Assembly (NCBI RefSeq): GCF_000787395.1
Contig: NZ_JRAA01000002.1
Span: 248,001-312,000, forward strand
From: Solemya velum gill symbiont
Lineage (GTDB): Bacteria > Pseudomonadota > Gammaproteobacteria > Chromatiales > Chromatiaceae
DNA length: 64,000 nt
Direction of reading: 5' to 3'
The notes under the pieces were generated by a model that did no database searches, was not told the DNA's origin, and saw only the letters and a program-made list of their open reading frames with translations. Positions 50,200 through 60,569 of the stretch are shown in pieces. A program made the translations under genes and the position numbers. Positions within the stretch are counted from its first letter, which is position 1. Each line of letters starts with the position of its first letter.

Positions 50200-51027
50200 T
50201 TAATCAAGAACCGCAGTGACAATTTTGACTGCGTCGACTGTCTCGGCAACATCGTGTACGCGCAACAGACGCGCACCTTTCATTGCAGCAATCACGGCGG
50301 CGGCAACACTGCCATGCAGACGCTGGTCAGCAGGTCTGTCACCCAGCAGGGTTCCAATCATACTTTTGCGCGATATGCCTGCCAGCAGCGGGTATCCGAG
50401 GCTGCAAAGCTGGTCGAGTTGCTGCAGCAGGGTGAGATTGTGTTCAAGAGTTTTTCCGAAACCGAAGCCGGGGTCAATCACGATCTGCGTTGCGGATATA
50501 CCCGCAGCTTCGCATGCATGGGCGCGCGCTAGAAGGAAATCTGAAACGTCAGCAACGACATCTTCATAGTGAGGTGCCTGCTGCATGGTGCGTGGCTCAC
50601 CCTGCATATGCATCAGGCAGACCGGCACGCCCAGATCAGCAGCCGTCTCCACAGCACCCTCGGCACGCAGCGCATTGACGTCATTAACAAAGGATGCGCC
50701 TGCGGCAACTGCCTCTTTCATCACTACCGCTTTACTTGTGTCGATAGAAACAGGTGTATCCAGACGCTGTGAGACAGCTTCTATGACAGGCAGTACCCGG
50801 TCGAGTTCCTGCTGTTGGGTAACGGCCTTGGCACCGGGTCGCGTCGACTCACCACCGATATCAATAATGGCTGCACCGGCAGAGACCATTTGCTCCGCCT
50901 GCAACAGCGCTTTATCCAGTTGAGTAAAAGCACCGCCATCAGAGAAGGAGTCGGGAGTAACGTTGAGAATACCCATGACCTGCGGGGATGACAGGTCAAT
51001 GACATGATTGAGACAGTTGAGTTGCAT
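50200..51027 (-). CDS. folP: Dihydropteroate synthase
   Basis: Folate pathway enzyme joining p-aminobenzoate to pterin pyrophosphate; sulfonamide target. Signatures [47 protein letters not shown] 51027 used; a TTG lies directly upstream. A strong terminator separates it from ftsH. Confidence 0.96.
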   Translation of the reverse strand: MQLNCLNHVIDLSSPQVMGILNVTPDSFSDGGAFTQLDKALLQAEQMVSAGAAIIDIGGESTRPGAKAVTQQQELDRVLPVIEAVSQRLDTPVSIDTSKAVVMKEAVAAGASFVNDVNALRAEGAVETAADLGVPVCLMHMQGEPRTMQQAPHYEDVVADVSDFLLARAHACEAAGISATQIVIDPGFGFGKTLEHNLTLLQQLDQLCSLGYPLLAGISRKSMIGTLLGDRPADQRLHGSVAAAVIAAMKGARLLRVHDVAETVDAVKIVTAVLD

Positions 51028-51030
51028 CAA

Positions 51031-51066
51031 ATAAAAACGGGCTGCCGGTTCAGGACCGGCAGCCCG
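51031..51066 (-). terminator. Intrinsic terminator between ftsH and folP
   Basis: A 12-bp perfect stem (51038-51049 / 51055-51066; CGGGCTGCCGGT on one arm) with a 5-nt loop, followed on the minus strand by TTTTTATTT. It ends five bases before the ftsH stop and should separate ftsH from folP-glmM at least partly. Confidence 0.9.
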
Positions 51067-51071
51067 GACTG

Positions 51072-53015
51072 TTAGTGCTGGCTTGCAGGATCGCCAATGG
51101 TGCCGTCATCTTTTTTGGCACCTTTTTCATCGCTGACGTCTTCATCCTTGCTGGCAGCCGATTGCCCCGAACCTGATTGATCATCATCGGGTTCTGTCCA
51201 ACCCTCGGGCGGACGCGGAGTCTTGCCCGACATGATGTCTTCAATCTGCTTCTTGTCGATGGTCTCGTACTTCATCAGGGCATCAGACATCGCATGCAGC
51301 TTGTCAGTATTTTCCTTAAGAATGGTCTCGGCGCGATCATAGTTACGGTCGATAAATGCACGGATCTCTTCATCGATCGCATGCGCGGTATCATCCGAAA
51401 CATTCTTGTGCGTGGTTACCGAACGACCAAGAAAAACCTCTCCCTCCTCCTCACCGTAGGCAAGCGGGCCAAGGCGCTCAGAGAGACCCCAGCGGGTGAC
51501 CATATTGCGAGCAAGGTCTGTCGCGCGTTCGATATCATTCGAAGCACCAGTGGTCACACTCTGAGGACCGAAGATCATCTCTTCAGCAATACGTCCGCCA
51601 AACAGGCTGGAGATCTGGCTTTCGAGATACTCCTTGCTGTGGCTGTACTTGTCCTCGTCAGGCAGGAACATGGTCACGCCCAGGGCACGGCCGCGTGGCA
51701 CGATGCTCACCTTGTAGACCGGATCATGCTTCGGCACGTTGAGACCAACGATGGCATGACCTGCCTCGTGGTAGGCCGTCAGGCGGCGCTCATCTTCGTT
51801 CATTACCATGGAACGGCGCTCGGCGCCCATCATGATCTTGTCCTTCGCCTTCTCCATGTCATCCATGTCGACGCTGTGCTTGTTGAAACGCGCAGCAAAG
51901 AGAGCGGCCTCGTTGACGAGGTTCTCGAGATCGGCGCCGGAGAAACCGGGGGTACCGCGAGCAATTATGCCCGCATTAACATCGTCACCGGCAGGCACCT
52001 TGCGCAGGTGCACCTTGAGAATCTGTTCACGGCCACGGATATCGGGCATTGGAACCACCACCTGGCGGTCGAAACGGCCCGGACGCAGCAGTGCAGGGTC
52101 GAGTACATCAGGACGGTTGGTCGCAGCGATGACGATAACGCCCTCGTTACCTTCGAAACCATCCATCTCTACCAGCAGCTGGTTGAGTGTCTGTTCGCGT
52201 TCATCGTGTCCGCCGCCGAGGCCAGCGCCACGATGGCGACCGACAGCATCGATCTCATCGATAAAGATAATGCATGGCGCGTGTTTCTTGGCCTGTTCAA
52301 ACATGTCACGAACACGCGAGGCACCGACACCGACAAACATCTCGACAAAGTCGGAACCTGAAATTGTAAAGAAAGGAACCTTGGCTTCACCGGCAATAGC
52401 ACGTGCGAGCAGGGTTTTACCTGTACCGGGTGCACCGACCATCAGCACGCCCTTGGGAATCTTGCCGCCCAGTTTCTGGAACTTGGATGGATCACGCAGG
52501 AAGTCGACCATCTCGACAACCTCTTCCTTGGCTTCGTCGGCACCAGCTACGTCAGCAAAGGTGACCTTGATCTGGTCCTCGTTGAGCATGCGGGCTTTGC
52601 TTTTTCCGAACGACATAGCGCCCTTGCCGGCACCACCGCCCTGCATCTGGCGCATGAAGAAAATCCAGATACCGATAAGAATGAAGAGTGGCAGCAGGTT
52701 AAGCAGCAACTGTTCCCACATGGATGGCGGATCGAGTGCTTCGGCACTGAACTCGACATTATTCTTCAGCAGGTCGCTGATGAGTCCATCGTCACCCGGG
52801 CTGTCAGTATGAAAGCGCTGGCCATCATGCAGAACACCGTCGATAGAACGGCCATAAGCATCCATCTTGACAGATTTGACCTTGTCGTCGTTGACCCAGG
52901 TGATAAAGTCGGAATAGCTCACATCGCCGGAAGAACCGGGCGACTGGGTGAAGCTGTTAAAAACCGACATCAGCACTACTGCGATGACGACCCAAAGTAT
53001 CAGGTTTTTTGCCAT
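51072..53015 (-). CDS. ftsH: ATP-dependent zinc metalloprotease FtsH
   Basis: Membrane-bound AAA protease for quality control and LpxC turnover. Two N-terminal helices flanking a periplasmic domain, Walker [14 protein letters not shown], Walker [15 protein letters not shown] region [17 protein letters not shown], zinc site [10 protein letters not shown], and an Asp/Ser/Lys-rich tail. ATG 53015 gives [14 protein letters not shown], the family start; a TTG three codons upstream also has a ribosome site. Length 647. Confidence 0.97.
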   Translation of the reverse strand: MAKNLILWVVIAVVLMSVFNSFTQSPGSSGDVSYSDFITWVNDDKVKSVKMDAYGRSIDGVLHDGQRFHTDSPGDDGLISDLLKNNVEFSAEALDPPSMWEQLLLNLLPLFILIGIWIFFMRQMQGGGAGKGAMSFGKSKARMLNEDQIKVTFADVAGADEAKEEVVEMVDFLRDPSKFQKLGGKIPKGVLMVGAPGTGKTLLARAIAGEAKVPFFTISGSDFVEMFVGVGASRVRDMFEQAKKHAPCIIFIDEIDAVGRHRGAGLGGGHDEREQTLNQLLVEMDGFEGNEGVIVIAATNRPDVLDPALLRPGRFDRQVVVPMPDIRGREQILKVHLRKVPAGDDVNAGIIARGTPGFSGADLENLVNEAALFAARFNKHSVDMDDMEKAKDKIMMGAERRSMVMNEDERRLTAYHEAGHAIVGLNVPKHDPVYKVSIVPRGRALGVTMFLPDEDKYSHSKEYLESQISSLFGGRIAEEMIFGPQSVTTGASNDIERATDLARNMVTRWGLSERLGPLAYGEEEGEVFLGRSVTTHKNVSDDTAHAIDEEIRAFIDRNYDRAETILKENTDKLHAMSDALMKYETIDKKQIEDIMSGKTPRPPEGWTEPDDDQSGSGQSAASKDEDVSDEKGAKKDDGTIGDPASQH

Positions 53016-53084
53016 ATCACTCAATGTTTAATTCCTCGTTCCGGTTCCAATTCCGGACATTTTCGATCCTGCATAAGTACAAGA

Positions 53085-53705
53085 TTATACCTTTAATCCG
53101 CGCGCGACTACGTAAACTTCGCGACTTTTCGCACGTGATGCTTGTGGTTTTCTGGTTACCACGCGTTGGAAATTGCTACGCAACTCCCTGTAAAACTCGT
53201 CAAATCCCTCTCCCTGAAACACTTTTGCGATAAAATCGCCGCCAGGCTTGAGGTTATTGCACGCAAAATCGAGCGCCAGTTCGCACAGATACATCGAGCG
53301 CGGCTGATCAATTACGGCCATCCCTGTAATATTGGGGGCGATGTCGGAAATTACAATATCAACCTGGCGACCACCGAGTGCCTCAACAAGCGCATCGTGT
53401 GGCTTCTTTTCGGTAAAGTCACCCTCGATGACAGTCACGCCGGGAAGTGCATCCATGGGCAGAATATCAAGAGCGAAAACCAGGCCTTCATCGCCGACCA
53501 GTTTTGCAGCGACCTGGCTCCAGCCACCTGGGGCCGCACCGAGATCAACCACCACCATACCGGGTTTGATCAGACGGTCTTTTTCCAATATTTCCAACAA
53601 CTTGTAAGCCGCACGTGAACGATAACCTTCACGTTGTGCCTGCTTTACATAGTGATCGTTGACATGGCGCTGCATCCAGCGCCCGCTGCTTTTTGACCTA
53701 GCCAA
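53085..53705 (-). CDS. rlmE: 23S rRNA (uridine-2'-O-) methyltransferase RlmE
   Basis: Heat-shock methylase of U2552. SAM motif [17 protein letters not shown], catalytic Asp in [12 protein letters not shown], Lys in [11 protein letters not shown]. Starts at TTG 53705 with AGAAGAA upstream. 206 residues; precedes ftsH as in E. coli. Confidence 0.95.
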   Translation of the reverse strand: MARSKSSGRWMQRHVNDHYVKQAQREGYRSRAAYKLLEILEKDRLIKPGMVVVDLGAAPGGWSQVAAKLVGDEGLVFALDILPMDALPGVTVIEGDFTEKKPHDALVEALGGRQVDIVISDIAPNITGMAVIDQPRSMYLCELALDFACNNLKPGGDFIAKVFQGEGFDEFYRELRSNFQRVVTRKPQASRAKSREVYVVARGLKV

Positions 53706-53813
53706 TTCTTCTATCTACCTGGATAATAATTGCTGATTTCTCAGCCAGTTGGGGTAGAATGCGCTGCCTGATCCTTTAATGCAAGGCAATTGCCCCCTTC
53801 ACACGAGTCCAAT

Positions 53814-54113
53814 ATGACCATTTCAGCCTCCCAGAAACGTCACTTGCGCAGCCTGGCGCACCACCTGAAGCCCGTTGTCACAGTCGGCCAGCACGGCCTC
53901 AGTGAAAATGTTTTCAACGAACTTGAGATTGCTCTCGACTTCCATGAGTTGGTTAAGGTGAAAATCAGCGGTGCGGACCGTGAAGACAAGAAGGCGATGA
54001 TTGAGGAGATCGGCGAAACCTGCGGTGCCGACCTGGTGCAGACCATTGGCCATGTTGCCGTCTTCTTTCGCCGCAATGCCAAAAAGCCAAAAGTTGCACT
54101 GCCAAAAGCATAA
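53814..54113 (+). CDS. yhbY: Ribosome-associated CRS1-YhbY (CRM) RNA-binding protein
   Basis: A 99-residue protein with the CRM-domain signature LKPVVTVGQHGLSENVFNE and a basic C-terminus (FFRRNAKKPK). Binds pre-50S ribosomal particles. ATG 53814 replaces a TTG 24 bp upstream. Divergent from rlmE-ftsH, the conserved arrangement. Confidence 0.94.
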   Translation: MTISASQKRHLRSLAHHLKPVVTVGQHGLSENVFNELEIALDFHELVKVKISGADREDKKAMIEEIGETCGADLVQTIGHVAVFFRRNAKKPKVALPKA

Positions 54114-54173
54114 GAGCTGAACACTCCGGCGCATCCACCGCCTCTACATCCTTCCGTGCAATATTTCCTGTCA

Positions 54174-54197
54174 ACCCCGGATCAAGCCCGGGGTGAC
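54174..54197. repeat. Dispersed ACCCCGG palindrome, copy F
   Basis: ACCCCGG / CCGGGGT (54174-54180 / 54188-54194), followed by GAC; one base of the usual stem is changed. Located between convergent yhbY and secF. Confidence 0.75.
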
Positions 54198-54219
54198 GGA
54201 ATGAATACCTGTATTGTAC

Positions 54220-55158
54220 TCAGGGCATATCGTCGATCTTTGCACCCTCTTTCTTGACCGGCATCAGGTCTTCCTTGTTGATACCCAGCATCAGTACGGC
54301 AACACTCGCTACGAAGATGGATGAGTAAGTACCGACGATCACGCCAACCAGGAGCGCGAATGCAAAGCCGTGGATAATCTCACCACCAAGGAAGAAGAGT
54401 GCCAGCAGCACCAACATGGTTGTCAGCGATGTGACAAGCGTACGCGAGAGCGTCTGGTTCAGCGACGTATCAATAATCTGCTGCGGTGACCCCTTGCGCA
54501 TCTTGCGGAAGTTTTCACGAATACGGTCGTAGACAACAATGGTATCGTTTAACGAGTAACCGATTACAGCGAGAAGCGCTGCCAAAACCGGCAGATCGAA
54601 TTCCATCTGCAGAAGCGAGAACAGCCCGATGGTAATCACCACGTCATGCACCAGTGCTATCAAGGCACCAATAGAGAAGCGCCATTCAAAACGCAGCATG
54701 ACGTAAATAGAGATAGCGATCAGCGTGTAGAGCATTGCCAGGCCGCCATCTTCTGTCAGTTCATCACCCACTTGCGGGCCGACGAATTCGACACGGCGAA
54801 GCTCGAGTTCAGCTCCGGATTCCGTGTTGAGTGTCTTGAAAACATCATTGGAGAGCGTCTTGTCTGATACGCCGACACGCGGCGCCAGGCGAACCAGGAT
54901 ATCGCGCGGTGTACCAAACTGCTGCACGATGGCATCACCATAACCGGCCCCTTCGAGATGGCCACGCACTTCACTGAGCTCAACCGCCTCCGGATAACCC
55001 ACCTCGACGAGTGTACCGCCAGTGAAATCGATACCGAAATTAATACCACGCACAATCAACAGGATAATCGCAGAGACCAACAGGAAACCGGACACCACCA
55101 TGGCGATCTGGCGCTTGTCCATAAAATTGATCTGCGGCTGTTTTTTAAACAAATTCAT
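54220..55158 (-). CDS. secF: Protein translocase subunit SecF
   Basis: Partner of SecD in the proton-driven Sec accessory complex. Six helices; INFGIDFTGGTLVEVGY after the first helix, GYSLNDTIVVYDRIREN and LSRTLVTSLTTMLVLL are diagnostic. 312 residues, 10 bp after secD. Confidence 0.96.
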   Translation of the reverse strand: MNLFKKQPQINFMDKRQIAMVVSGFLLVSAIILLIVRGINFGIDFTGGTLVEVGYPEAVELSEVRGHLEGAGYGDAIVQQFGTPRDILVRLAPRVGVSDKTLSNDVFKTLNTESGAELELRRVEFVGPQVGDELTEDGGLAMLYTLIAISIYVMLRFEWRFSIGALIALVHDVVITIGLFSLLQMEFDLPVLAALLAVIGYSLNDTIVVYDRIRENFRKMRKGSPQQIIDTSLNQTLSRTLVTSLTTMLVLLALFFLGGEIIHGFAFALLVGVIVGTYSSIFVASVAVLMLGINKEDLMPVKKEGAKIDDMP

Positions 55159-55168
55159 CAGTCAGCCC

Positions 55169-57016
55169 TCAGATTGAAAGTTTGGTGACACGCTTGCCGC
55201 CGTAGATCAGGTTGACCACGGAGCGTGTACCGATAATGGCGGTAAACATGGATGTCAGGATACCGATGAAGAGTGTCACGGCAAAACCCTTGACAGGGCC
55301 GTTACCGAAGCTGAACAGCAGTACCGCGGCAATCAGGGTTGTGATGTTGGCATCAACGATGGTTGAAAATGCCTTCTCGTAACCTGCATGGATGCTTGCC
55401 TGTGGCGTGCTTCCCGCCCTGATCTCCTCTCGGATACGCTCGAAAATCAGTACGTTTGCATCAACCGCCATACCAACGGTCAAGACGATACCGGCAATAC
55501 CCGGCAGTGTCAGGGTCGCCTGCAGCAGAGATAACACGGCAACAATCATCACCAGGTTAAACATCAGTGCTACGTTAGCCAGCAGGCCAAAGAGACGGTA
55601 GTAGATACCCATAAAGATCATGACGAGGATAAGACCGATGACAACTGACCTGAAACCCTGGTCGATATTGTCCTGACCAAGGCTTGGACCAACTGTGCGC
55701 TCCTCGACGATATCGATAGGCGCTGCAAGTGCACCGGCACGCAGCAGCAGTGCCGTATTACGCGCTTCCTCTGTGCTGTCGAGACCTGTTGTCTGAAAAC
55801 GGCGACCAAAAGGCTCGCGGATATTGGCAACGCTGATCACTTCCTCAACCTTGCGCTTGATCGGCTTGCCTTCAGCATCGCGTCCCTCGATACGGTTCTC
55901 GATAAAGACAACCGCCATTGGCTGACCGACATTATCGGTGGTCACCTTGCGCATGCGCTTGGCGCCCTTGCCGTCAAGGTTAACAAAAACTGCGGGAGTA
56001 CCGTTCTGCTGGTCAAGACCTGAGGATGCGTCGGTAATATTGTCACCCGTAACAATCACGCTACGCTTGAGAAGAATGGGCTGTCCGTTGCGCTCGTAGT
56101 AAAGCTTTGAGCCAACAGGTATACGGCCCTCAAGTGCATCTGCAACACTGTGCTTGGTATCTGCAAGACGATACTCGAGGGTTGCTGTTGCACCCAGAAT
56201 ATCCTTGACTCGACCCGGATCCTGAACGCCGGGCAATTGAACAACAATGCGGCGATCGCCCTGCTGCTGAATCACGGGCTCGGAAACACCCAGCGCGTTA
56301 ACACGATTCCGCAGCGTGGTGATGTTCTGCTCCAGAGCAAACTTGCTGATGGCGCGACGATCTGCTTCTGTCAGATTAACAGTCAGTGTGAAGTTTGCAC
56401 CATCGTCATCGGTGAATAACTTGAGCTGACGAAATTCATTGCCGACCTTGAGCTCGGCCTGGTCACGCTGTTCCTCATCCTTAAAGCGGATCAGGACGCC
56501 ATTTTCACCTGCCTTGACGGAGGTGTAACGGAGTTTGGCCTCGCGTAACAGGGTACGGATATCGCCTTCATAACCTTCCAGCGCTTTCTCGATAGCCGAG
56601 TCCATATCGACATCGATGAGGACATGGATACCGCCGCGAAGATCGAGGCCGAGATTCATCGGTTCTGCGCCGAGTGACGACAACCATCCGGGAACATCCG
56701 CAGCGAGGTTAAGCGCTACATTATATTCACTCGCAAGTACTGACTCGAGGCGCTCCTTGGCCTTGAGTTGATCCTCGTTACTGTTGAAACGCATCAAAGC
56801 ACGATCTTCAAGCAAGTCTGTGCGCTTGATCGTAACTCCGTCGCCTTCAATCAGTGATGTGAATTGTGTCAGTGATCCTTGTGTAATCTCACTCTTGCCG
56901 GATGAAGAGATCTCGATCGAGGGATCTTGCCCAAACAGGTTGGGCAATGCGTAGAGGGCAGCGAAAATTATCGCCGCCACGACCAGCATATTCTTCCATA
57001 ATGGATAGTGGTTCAT
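55169..57016 (-). CDS. secD: Protein translocase subunit SecD
   Basis: A 615-residue inner-membrane protein with a large periplasmic region between helices 1 and 2. GLDLRGGIHVLIDVD, ALGVSEPVIQQQGDRRIVVQLPG, GMAVDANVLIFERIREE with the Asp needed for proton coupling. Gene order yajC-secD-secF is typical; tgt is missing upstream. Confidence 0.97.
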   Translation of the reverse strand: MNHYPLWKNMLVVAAIIFAALYALPNLFGQDPSIEISSSGKSEITQGSLTQFTSLIEGDGVTIKRTDLLEDRALMRFNSNEDQLKAKERLESVLASEYNVALNLAADVPGWLSSLGAEPMNLGLDLRGGIHVLIDVDMDSAIEKALEGYEGDIRTLLREAKLRYTSVKAGENGVLIRFKDEEQRDQAELKVGNEFRQLKLFTDDDGANFTLTVNLTEADRRAISKFALEQNITTLRNRVNALGVSEPVIQQQGDRRIVVQLPGVQDPGRVKDILGATATLEYRLADTKHSVADALEGRIPVGSKLYYERNGQPILLKRSVIVTGDNITDASSGLDQQNGTPAVFVNLDGKGAKRMRKVTTDNVGQPMAVVFIENRIEGRDAEGKPIKRKVEEVISVANIREPFGRRFQTTGLDSTEEARNTALLLRAGALAAPIDIVEERTVGPSLGQDNIDQGFRSVVIGLILVMIFMGIYYRLFGLLANVALMFNLVMIVAVLSLLQATLTLPGIAGIVLTVGMAVDANVLIFERIREEIRAGSTPQASIHAGYEKAFSTIVDANITTLIAAVLLFSFGNGPVKGFAVTLFIGILTSMFTAIIGTRSVVNLIYGGKRVTKLSI

Positions 57017-57055
57017 GGCCTACAGCTCGTCAGGTAATCAGTCGGTAATAAAATA

Positions 57056-57076
57056 GAGCCCGCTGACTGCGGGCTC
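57056..57076 (-). terminator. Hairpin between yajC and secD
   Basis: An 8-bp stem GAGCCCGC / GCGGGCTC with 5-nt loop, followed on the minus strand by TATTTTATTA. It may partly terminate transcription after yajC, or serve as an mRNA boundary within the operon. Confidence 0.6.
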
Positions 57077-57082
57077 CGGGAC

Positions 57083-57415
57083 TCACATCTCTTTCAACGA
57101 GCCCTTTGGCAGAACAGCCTCAACCGCTGCACGGCGGAACTTGAGGACGATGCCTTCAGCTACTTCAACATCGATAGCCACGTCAGTGAGATCGGTAATC
57201 TTACCCATCATGCCAGCCTGCAGCTGGACCTCATCACCTTTCTGCAACTCATCGACCAGTTTTTTGTGCTCTTTGGCACGCTTCATCTGTGGACGAATCA
57301 GGAAGAAGTAGAATATAACAACCAGGCCAAGTGGAAAAATCAGGCCTTGCCATCCGGGTGCATCAGCGGCAGCGGCAGGCGCCTGTGCCAGGGCTTCAGA
57401 AATAAAAAAACTCAT
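57083..57415 (-). CDS. yajC: Preprotein translocase subunit YajC
   Basis: A 110-residue single-span membrane protein (GLIFPLGLVVIFYFFLIRPQMKRAKEH) with the FLIRPQ motif and a soluble domain with KGDEVQLQAGMMGKI. First gene of the SecDF unit. Confidence 0.95.
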   Translation of the reverse strand: MSFFISEALAQAPAAAADAPGWQGLIFPLGLVVIFYFFLIRPQMKRAKEHKKLVDELQKGDEVQLQAGMMGKITDLTDVAIDVEVAEGIVLKFRRAAVEAVLPKGSLKEM

Positions 57416-57537
57416 TGGTATCTCTCAGAATTTTCAAATAAAACGGTAGAGTCAGGGCTTGTTTTGAATTATTCGGCCCTGAATCAGCTTCAACAGCGGG
57501 CGATTATGACACAAGCGCGGCGATTGGTCATCATTAG

Positions 57538-58092
57538 TCACTGCTTCAGGATCGGCCACGCAGCGCGCAAGTAAGCGATCATTGACCAAATAGTCAGTAC
57601 CGCGGCGATGTAAAGCAGTACCAGGCCAAGCTGGTAAATGGGCAATCCGAACAGGTCCGACTGCCACAGCATCAGGGAGATGGCGATCATCTGAGCCGCG
57701 GTCTTGAATTTACCAATCATGCTGACAGCCACGGTGGTGCGCCCACCCAGCTCAGCCATCCATTCGCGCAGTGCGGAGATGGTAATTTCACGCCCGACTA
57801 TAACGACTGCTGCAACTGTCACCCCGACTCTCGGATCTGCGGAAACCAGCAGCACCAGTGCCGCAGCAACCATCAGCTTGTCGGCCACCGGGTCGAGAAA
57901 TGCACCGAACTTGGAAGTCTGCTCCAGTTGCCTGGCAAGATAGCCATCAAACCAGTCTGTAAGGGCTGCGACAATGAAAATGATTGCCGCTGCCAGGCGA
58001 GCCCATGGCTGCTCCTGGAAAAAGACGAATACCAGAACCGGTATCAACAGGATACGTAACAGGGTAAGAATGTTTGGTAGATTCCATTGCAT
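57538..58092 (-). CDS. pgsA: CDP-diacylglycerol-glycerol-3-phosphate 3-phosphatidyltransferase
   Basis: Makes phosphatidylglycerophosphate at the inner membrane. The alcohol-phosphatidyltransferase motif is present (DWFDGYLARQLEQTSKFGAFLDPVADKL). ATG 58092 gives the standard MQWNLPNILTLLRI start; the longer open frame upstream lies inside uvrC. 185 residues; 7 bp after uvrC. Confidence 0.96.
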   Translation of the reverse strand: MQWNLPNILTLLRILLIPVLVFVFFQEQPWARLAAAIIFIVAALTDWFDGYLARQLEQTSKFGAFLDPVADKLMVAAALVLLVSADPRVGVTVAAVVIVGREITISALREWMAELGGRTTVAVSMIGKFKTAAQMIAISLMLWQSDLFGLPIYQLGLVLLYIAAVLTIWSMIAYLRAAWPILKQ

Positions 58093-58099
58093 GGTTGGA

Positions 58100-59920
58100 T
58101 CAGTCGCCGTGTAGATAGTCGTAAATTCGTTTTGCCAGTGCAGTACTGATTCCCTTGACTGCCTCAATATCCTCAACACCGGCCCGTTCCAGTTCCTGCA
58201 AGCCTCCGAAATGACGTAGCAGGTCACGTCTGCGCCCGGCACCTATTCCCTCGATACCCTCGAGGACCGACTGCTGACGCGCTTTTGCACGACGCTGGCG
58301 GTGACCGGCAATTGCAAATCGATGCGCTTCATCACGAATTTGCTGCAGCAGGTGCAGGGCTGGCGAGGCTGAATTCAGTATAAGGGGTCTCTCTGTGCCG
58401 AACAAGAAGAGCTGCTCCATACCCGGTTTCCGGTCTGGCCCCTTGGCGATACCGAGTAGCTGTACATCGCCAACACCAAGACTTTCGAGCTGCTCATGCA
58501 CGCGGCTGATCTGCCCCTTGCCACCATCGATTACCAGCAGGTCGGGCATCTTGATCTCGCCTTTCCTGATACGCAGAAAACGGCGCTCGATTGCCTCGGC
58601 CATGGCTGCATAATCATCGCCAATGTCCGTCGTCCTGATATTGAAACGGCGGTACTCGGAAGTGAGCGGGCCCTGCTGATCGAACACCACGCAGGAGGCA
58701 ACGGTTTTCTCACCCGAGGTATGCGAAATGTCGTAGCACTCCATGCGTTCGGGAATCTCCTCCAGGCCAAGTGCATCCTGCAGTGCCTCGTAGCGTTCAC
58801 GGACGCCGAGGCGATCTGCAATGCGCGCAGCAAGTGCTGTTTTGGCATTCTCCTGCGCCAGCCGCATCCAGCGCAGACGCTCACCACGCACACGAGACTG
58901 GATTTTCACCTTGCGATCCGCCTGTTGTGAAAAGACCTCGGCCAACAGTTCAGCATCTTCGGGTTCAACCGAGACCAGTAACGAGGATGGTACCGGCCGG
59001 TCGATATAGTGGCGTGCCAGAAAGGCTGAAACAACCTGCTCAAGCGGAACCTCGGCCGAAGCACGCGGGAAATAGCTGCGATTGCCCAAGTTGCGGCCGC
59101 CACGAATACTGAACACCTGGATACAGACCTTTCCGGCCTCGCTTGCTGCCGCGATGATATCGAGATCACCCTTTTCACCGCTGACATACTGACGCTCCTG
59201 GATTTTGCGCAGGCTGATAACCCTGTCGCGAAAAGCGGCAGCTGTTTCATAGTCGAGCTGCTTTGCTGCTACATCCATCTGCTCTGTCAGGTCATCGATA
59301 ACCTCAGACGCCCTGCCCTCCAAAAACCTGACCGTGTTATCAACATCTGCCTGGTAATCTTTTTTAGTGATCAGGCCGACACATGGCGCAGTACAACGCT
59401 TGATCTGGTGCTGCAGGCAGGCACGCGTACGATTGCGATAGTAACTCTCGTCACACTGACGCACCGGGAACACCTTCTGCAGCAGGCTCAGGGTTTCACG
59501 TACCGCGCCGCTGCTGGGGTATGGACCGAAGTATCGCCCCTTTGCAGCACGTGTGCCACGATGAAAAGAGAGGCGTGGAAACTCATCTGCCGAGAGATAG
59601 ATATATGGATAGCTCTTGTCGTCACGCAGCAGAATGTTGTAACGCGGCTTGAGAGACTTGATGAGATTGTTTTCGAGGATCAGCGCCTCGGCCTCGGTAT
59701 TGGTTACCGTGGTCTCGATTGAGGCGATCTGCGCCACCATCAACTGAATACGACGACTATTAGCGCGCGTAAAATAGCTAGAAACCCTGCGCTTGAGATT
59801 TTTTGCCTTGCCAACGTATAGCAGGTCACCATTCGCATCCAGCATACGGTAGACACCCGGACGAGAAGTAAGACGTGCAAGAAAAGCCCGATGATCGAAG
59901 GCGCTGCTCTCTTCACTCAT
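58100..59920 (-). CDS. uvrC: Excinuclease ABC subunit C
   Basis: Makes both incisions in nucleotide excision repair. N-terminal GIY-YIG domain (RPGVYRMLDANGDLLYVGKAKNLKRR), Cys-rich region, UVR domain (LDYETAAAFRDRVISL), RNase H-like endonuclease (ECYDISHTSGE; VIDGGKGQ) and C-terminal helix-hairpin-helix pair (GIGAGRRRDLLRHFGGL). 606 residues, normal. Confidence 0.97.
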   Translation of the reverse strand: MSEESSAFDHRAFLARLTSRPGVYRMLDANGDLLYVGKAKNLKRRVSSYFTRANSRRIQLMVAQIASIETTVTNTEAEALILENNLIKSLKPRYNILLRDDKSYPYIYLSADEFPRLSFHRGTRAAKGRYFGPYPSSGAVRETLSLLQKVFPVRQCDESYYRNRTRACLQHQIKRCTAPCVGLITKKDYQADVDNTVRFLEGRASEVIDDLTEQMDVAAKQLDYETAAAFRDRVISLRKIQERQYVSGEKGDLDIIAAASEAGKVCIQVFSIRGGRNLGNRSYFPRASAEVPLEQVVSAFLARHYIDRPVPSSLLVSVEPEDAELLAEVFSQQADRKVKIQSRVRGERLRWMRLAQENAKTALAARIADRLGVRERYEALQDALGLEEIPERMECYDISHTSGEKTVASCVVFDQQGPLTSEYRRFNIRTTDIGDDYAAMAEAIERRFLRIRKGEIKMPDLLVIDGGKGQISRVHEQLESLGVGDVQLLGIAKGPDRKPGMEQLFLFGTERPLILNSASPALHLLQQIRDEAHRFAIAGHRQRRAKARQQSVLEGIEGIGAGRRRDLLRHFGGLQELERAGVEDIEAVKGISTALAKRIYDYLHGD

Positions 59921-59933
59921 GCTGCACCCTCCC

Positions 59934-60569
59934 CTAGTGACCTAGCAGTTCCTTCGCAGTATGGAACACATCTTCAAACATCTCTGTTGTCAGGCGTTTT
60001 GTCTGAGTGTTGTAGCGACTGCAGTGATACGAATCAAGCAGGTGCTTTCCTGCACCCAGTTCATGGCTGGCTGCATGTGCAAACGGGAACTCTTTCTGCT
60101 TCTTGCCCAAGGCACGAATCACGGCCTTGTGCGCAATGGTGCCAAGCGCGATGACAACCCCGTCTGCAGGTAAATTGGCAAGTTCAAGGGCGAGAAAATC
60201 ATTGCAGTTATTCACCTCGGCACCGACCGGTTTGTTCTGTGGTGGCAGGCATCGCACTGCGTTGGTAATACGACAGTTGAGTAACTGCAGGCCATCATCT
60301 GCAGAGAGGCTCTCTGCTGCAGTAGAGAAGCCATATTTATACAGGGTCTGGTAAAGAAGTTCGCCCGCATAATCACCGGTAAAGGGACGCCCGGTGGCAT
60401 TGGCACCGTGCATACCGGGTGCCAGTCCAACGATCAGCAAACCGGCATCGGGCTCACCAAATGAAGGGACAGGTCGGCAAAAATAGTCGGGGTTATCTTT
60501 TTTAACCTCGTCGAGAAAATTTGCCAGGCGTTCGCACTTGCGGCAGGCAGCCGCATCTGGTGTGATCAT
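59934..60569 (-). CDS. Uracil-DNA glycosylase, family 5 (UDGb) type
   Basis: Iron-sulfur glycosylase that removes uracil and other deaminated bases. Cys pair CRKC at 9-12, further Cys before PVPSFG, motif A GLAPGMHGANATGRPFTGD (lacking the catalytic Asp/Asn of family 1, as in family 5) and motif SYHCSRYN near the end. 211 residues. It lies between uvrY and uvrC and overlaps the uvrY stop by 4 bp (ATGA). Confidence 0.88.
   Translation of the reverse strand: MITPDAAACRKCERLANFLDEVKKDNPDYFCRPVPSFGEPDAGLLIVGLAPGMHGANATGRPFTGDYAGELLYQTLYKYGFSTAAESLSADDGLQLLNCRITNAVRCLPPQNKPVGAEVNNCNDFLALELANLPADGVVIALGTIAHKAVIRALGKKQKEFPFAHAASHELGAGKHLLDSYHCSRYNTQTKRLTTEMFEDVFHTAKELLGH

Noticed and set aside
51177-52812. 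Long plus-strand frames of 394 and 334 codons across ftsH
   Set aside because: They lie opposite a fully conserved ftsH; composition follows its codon pattern.
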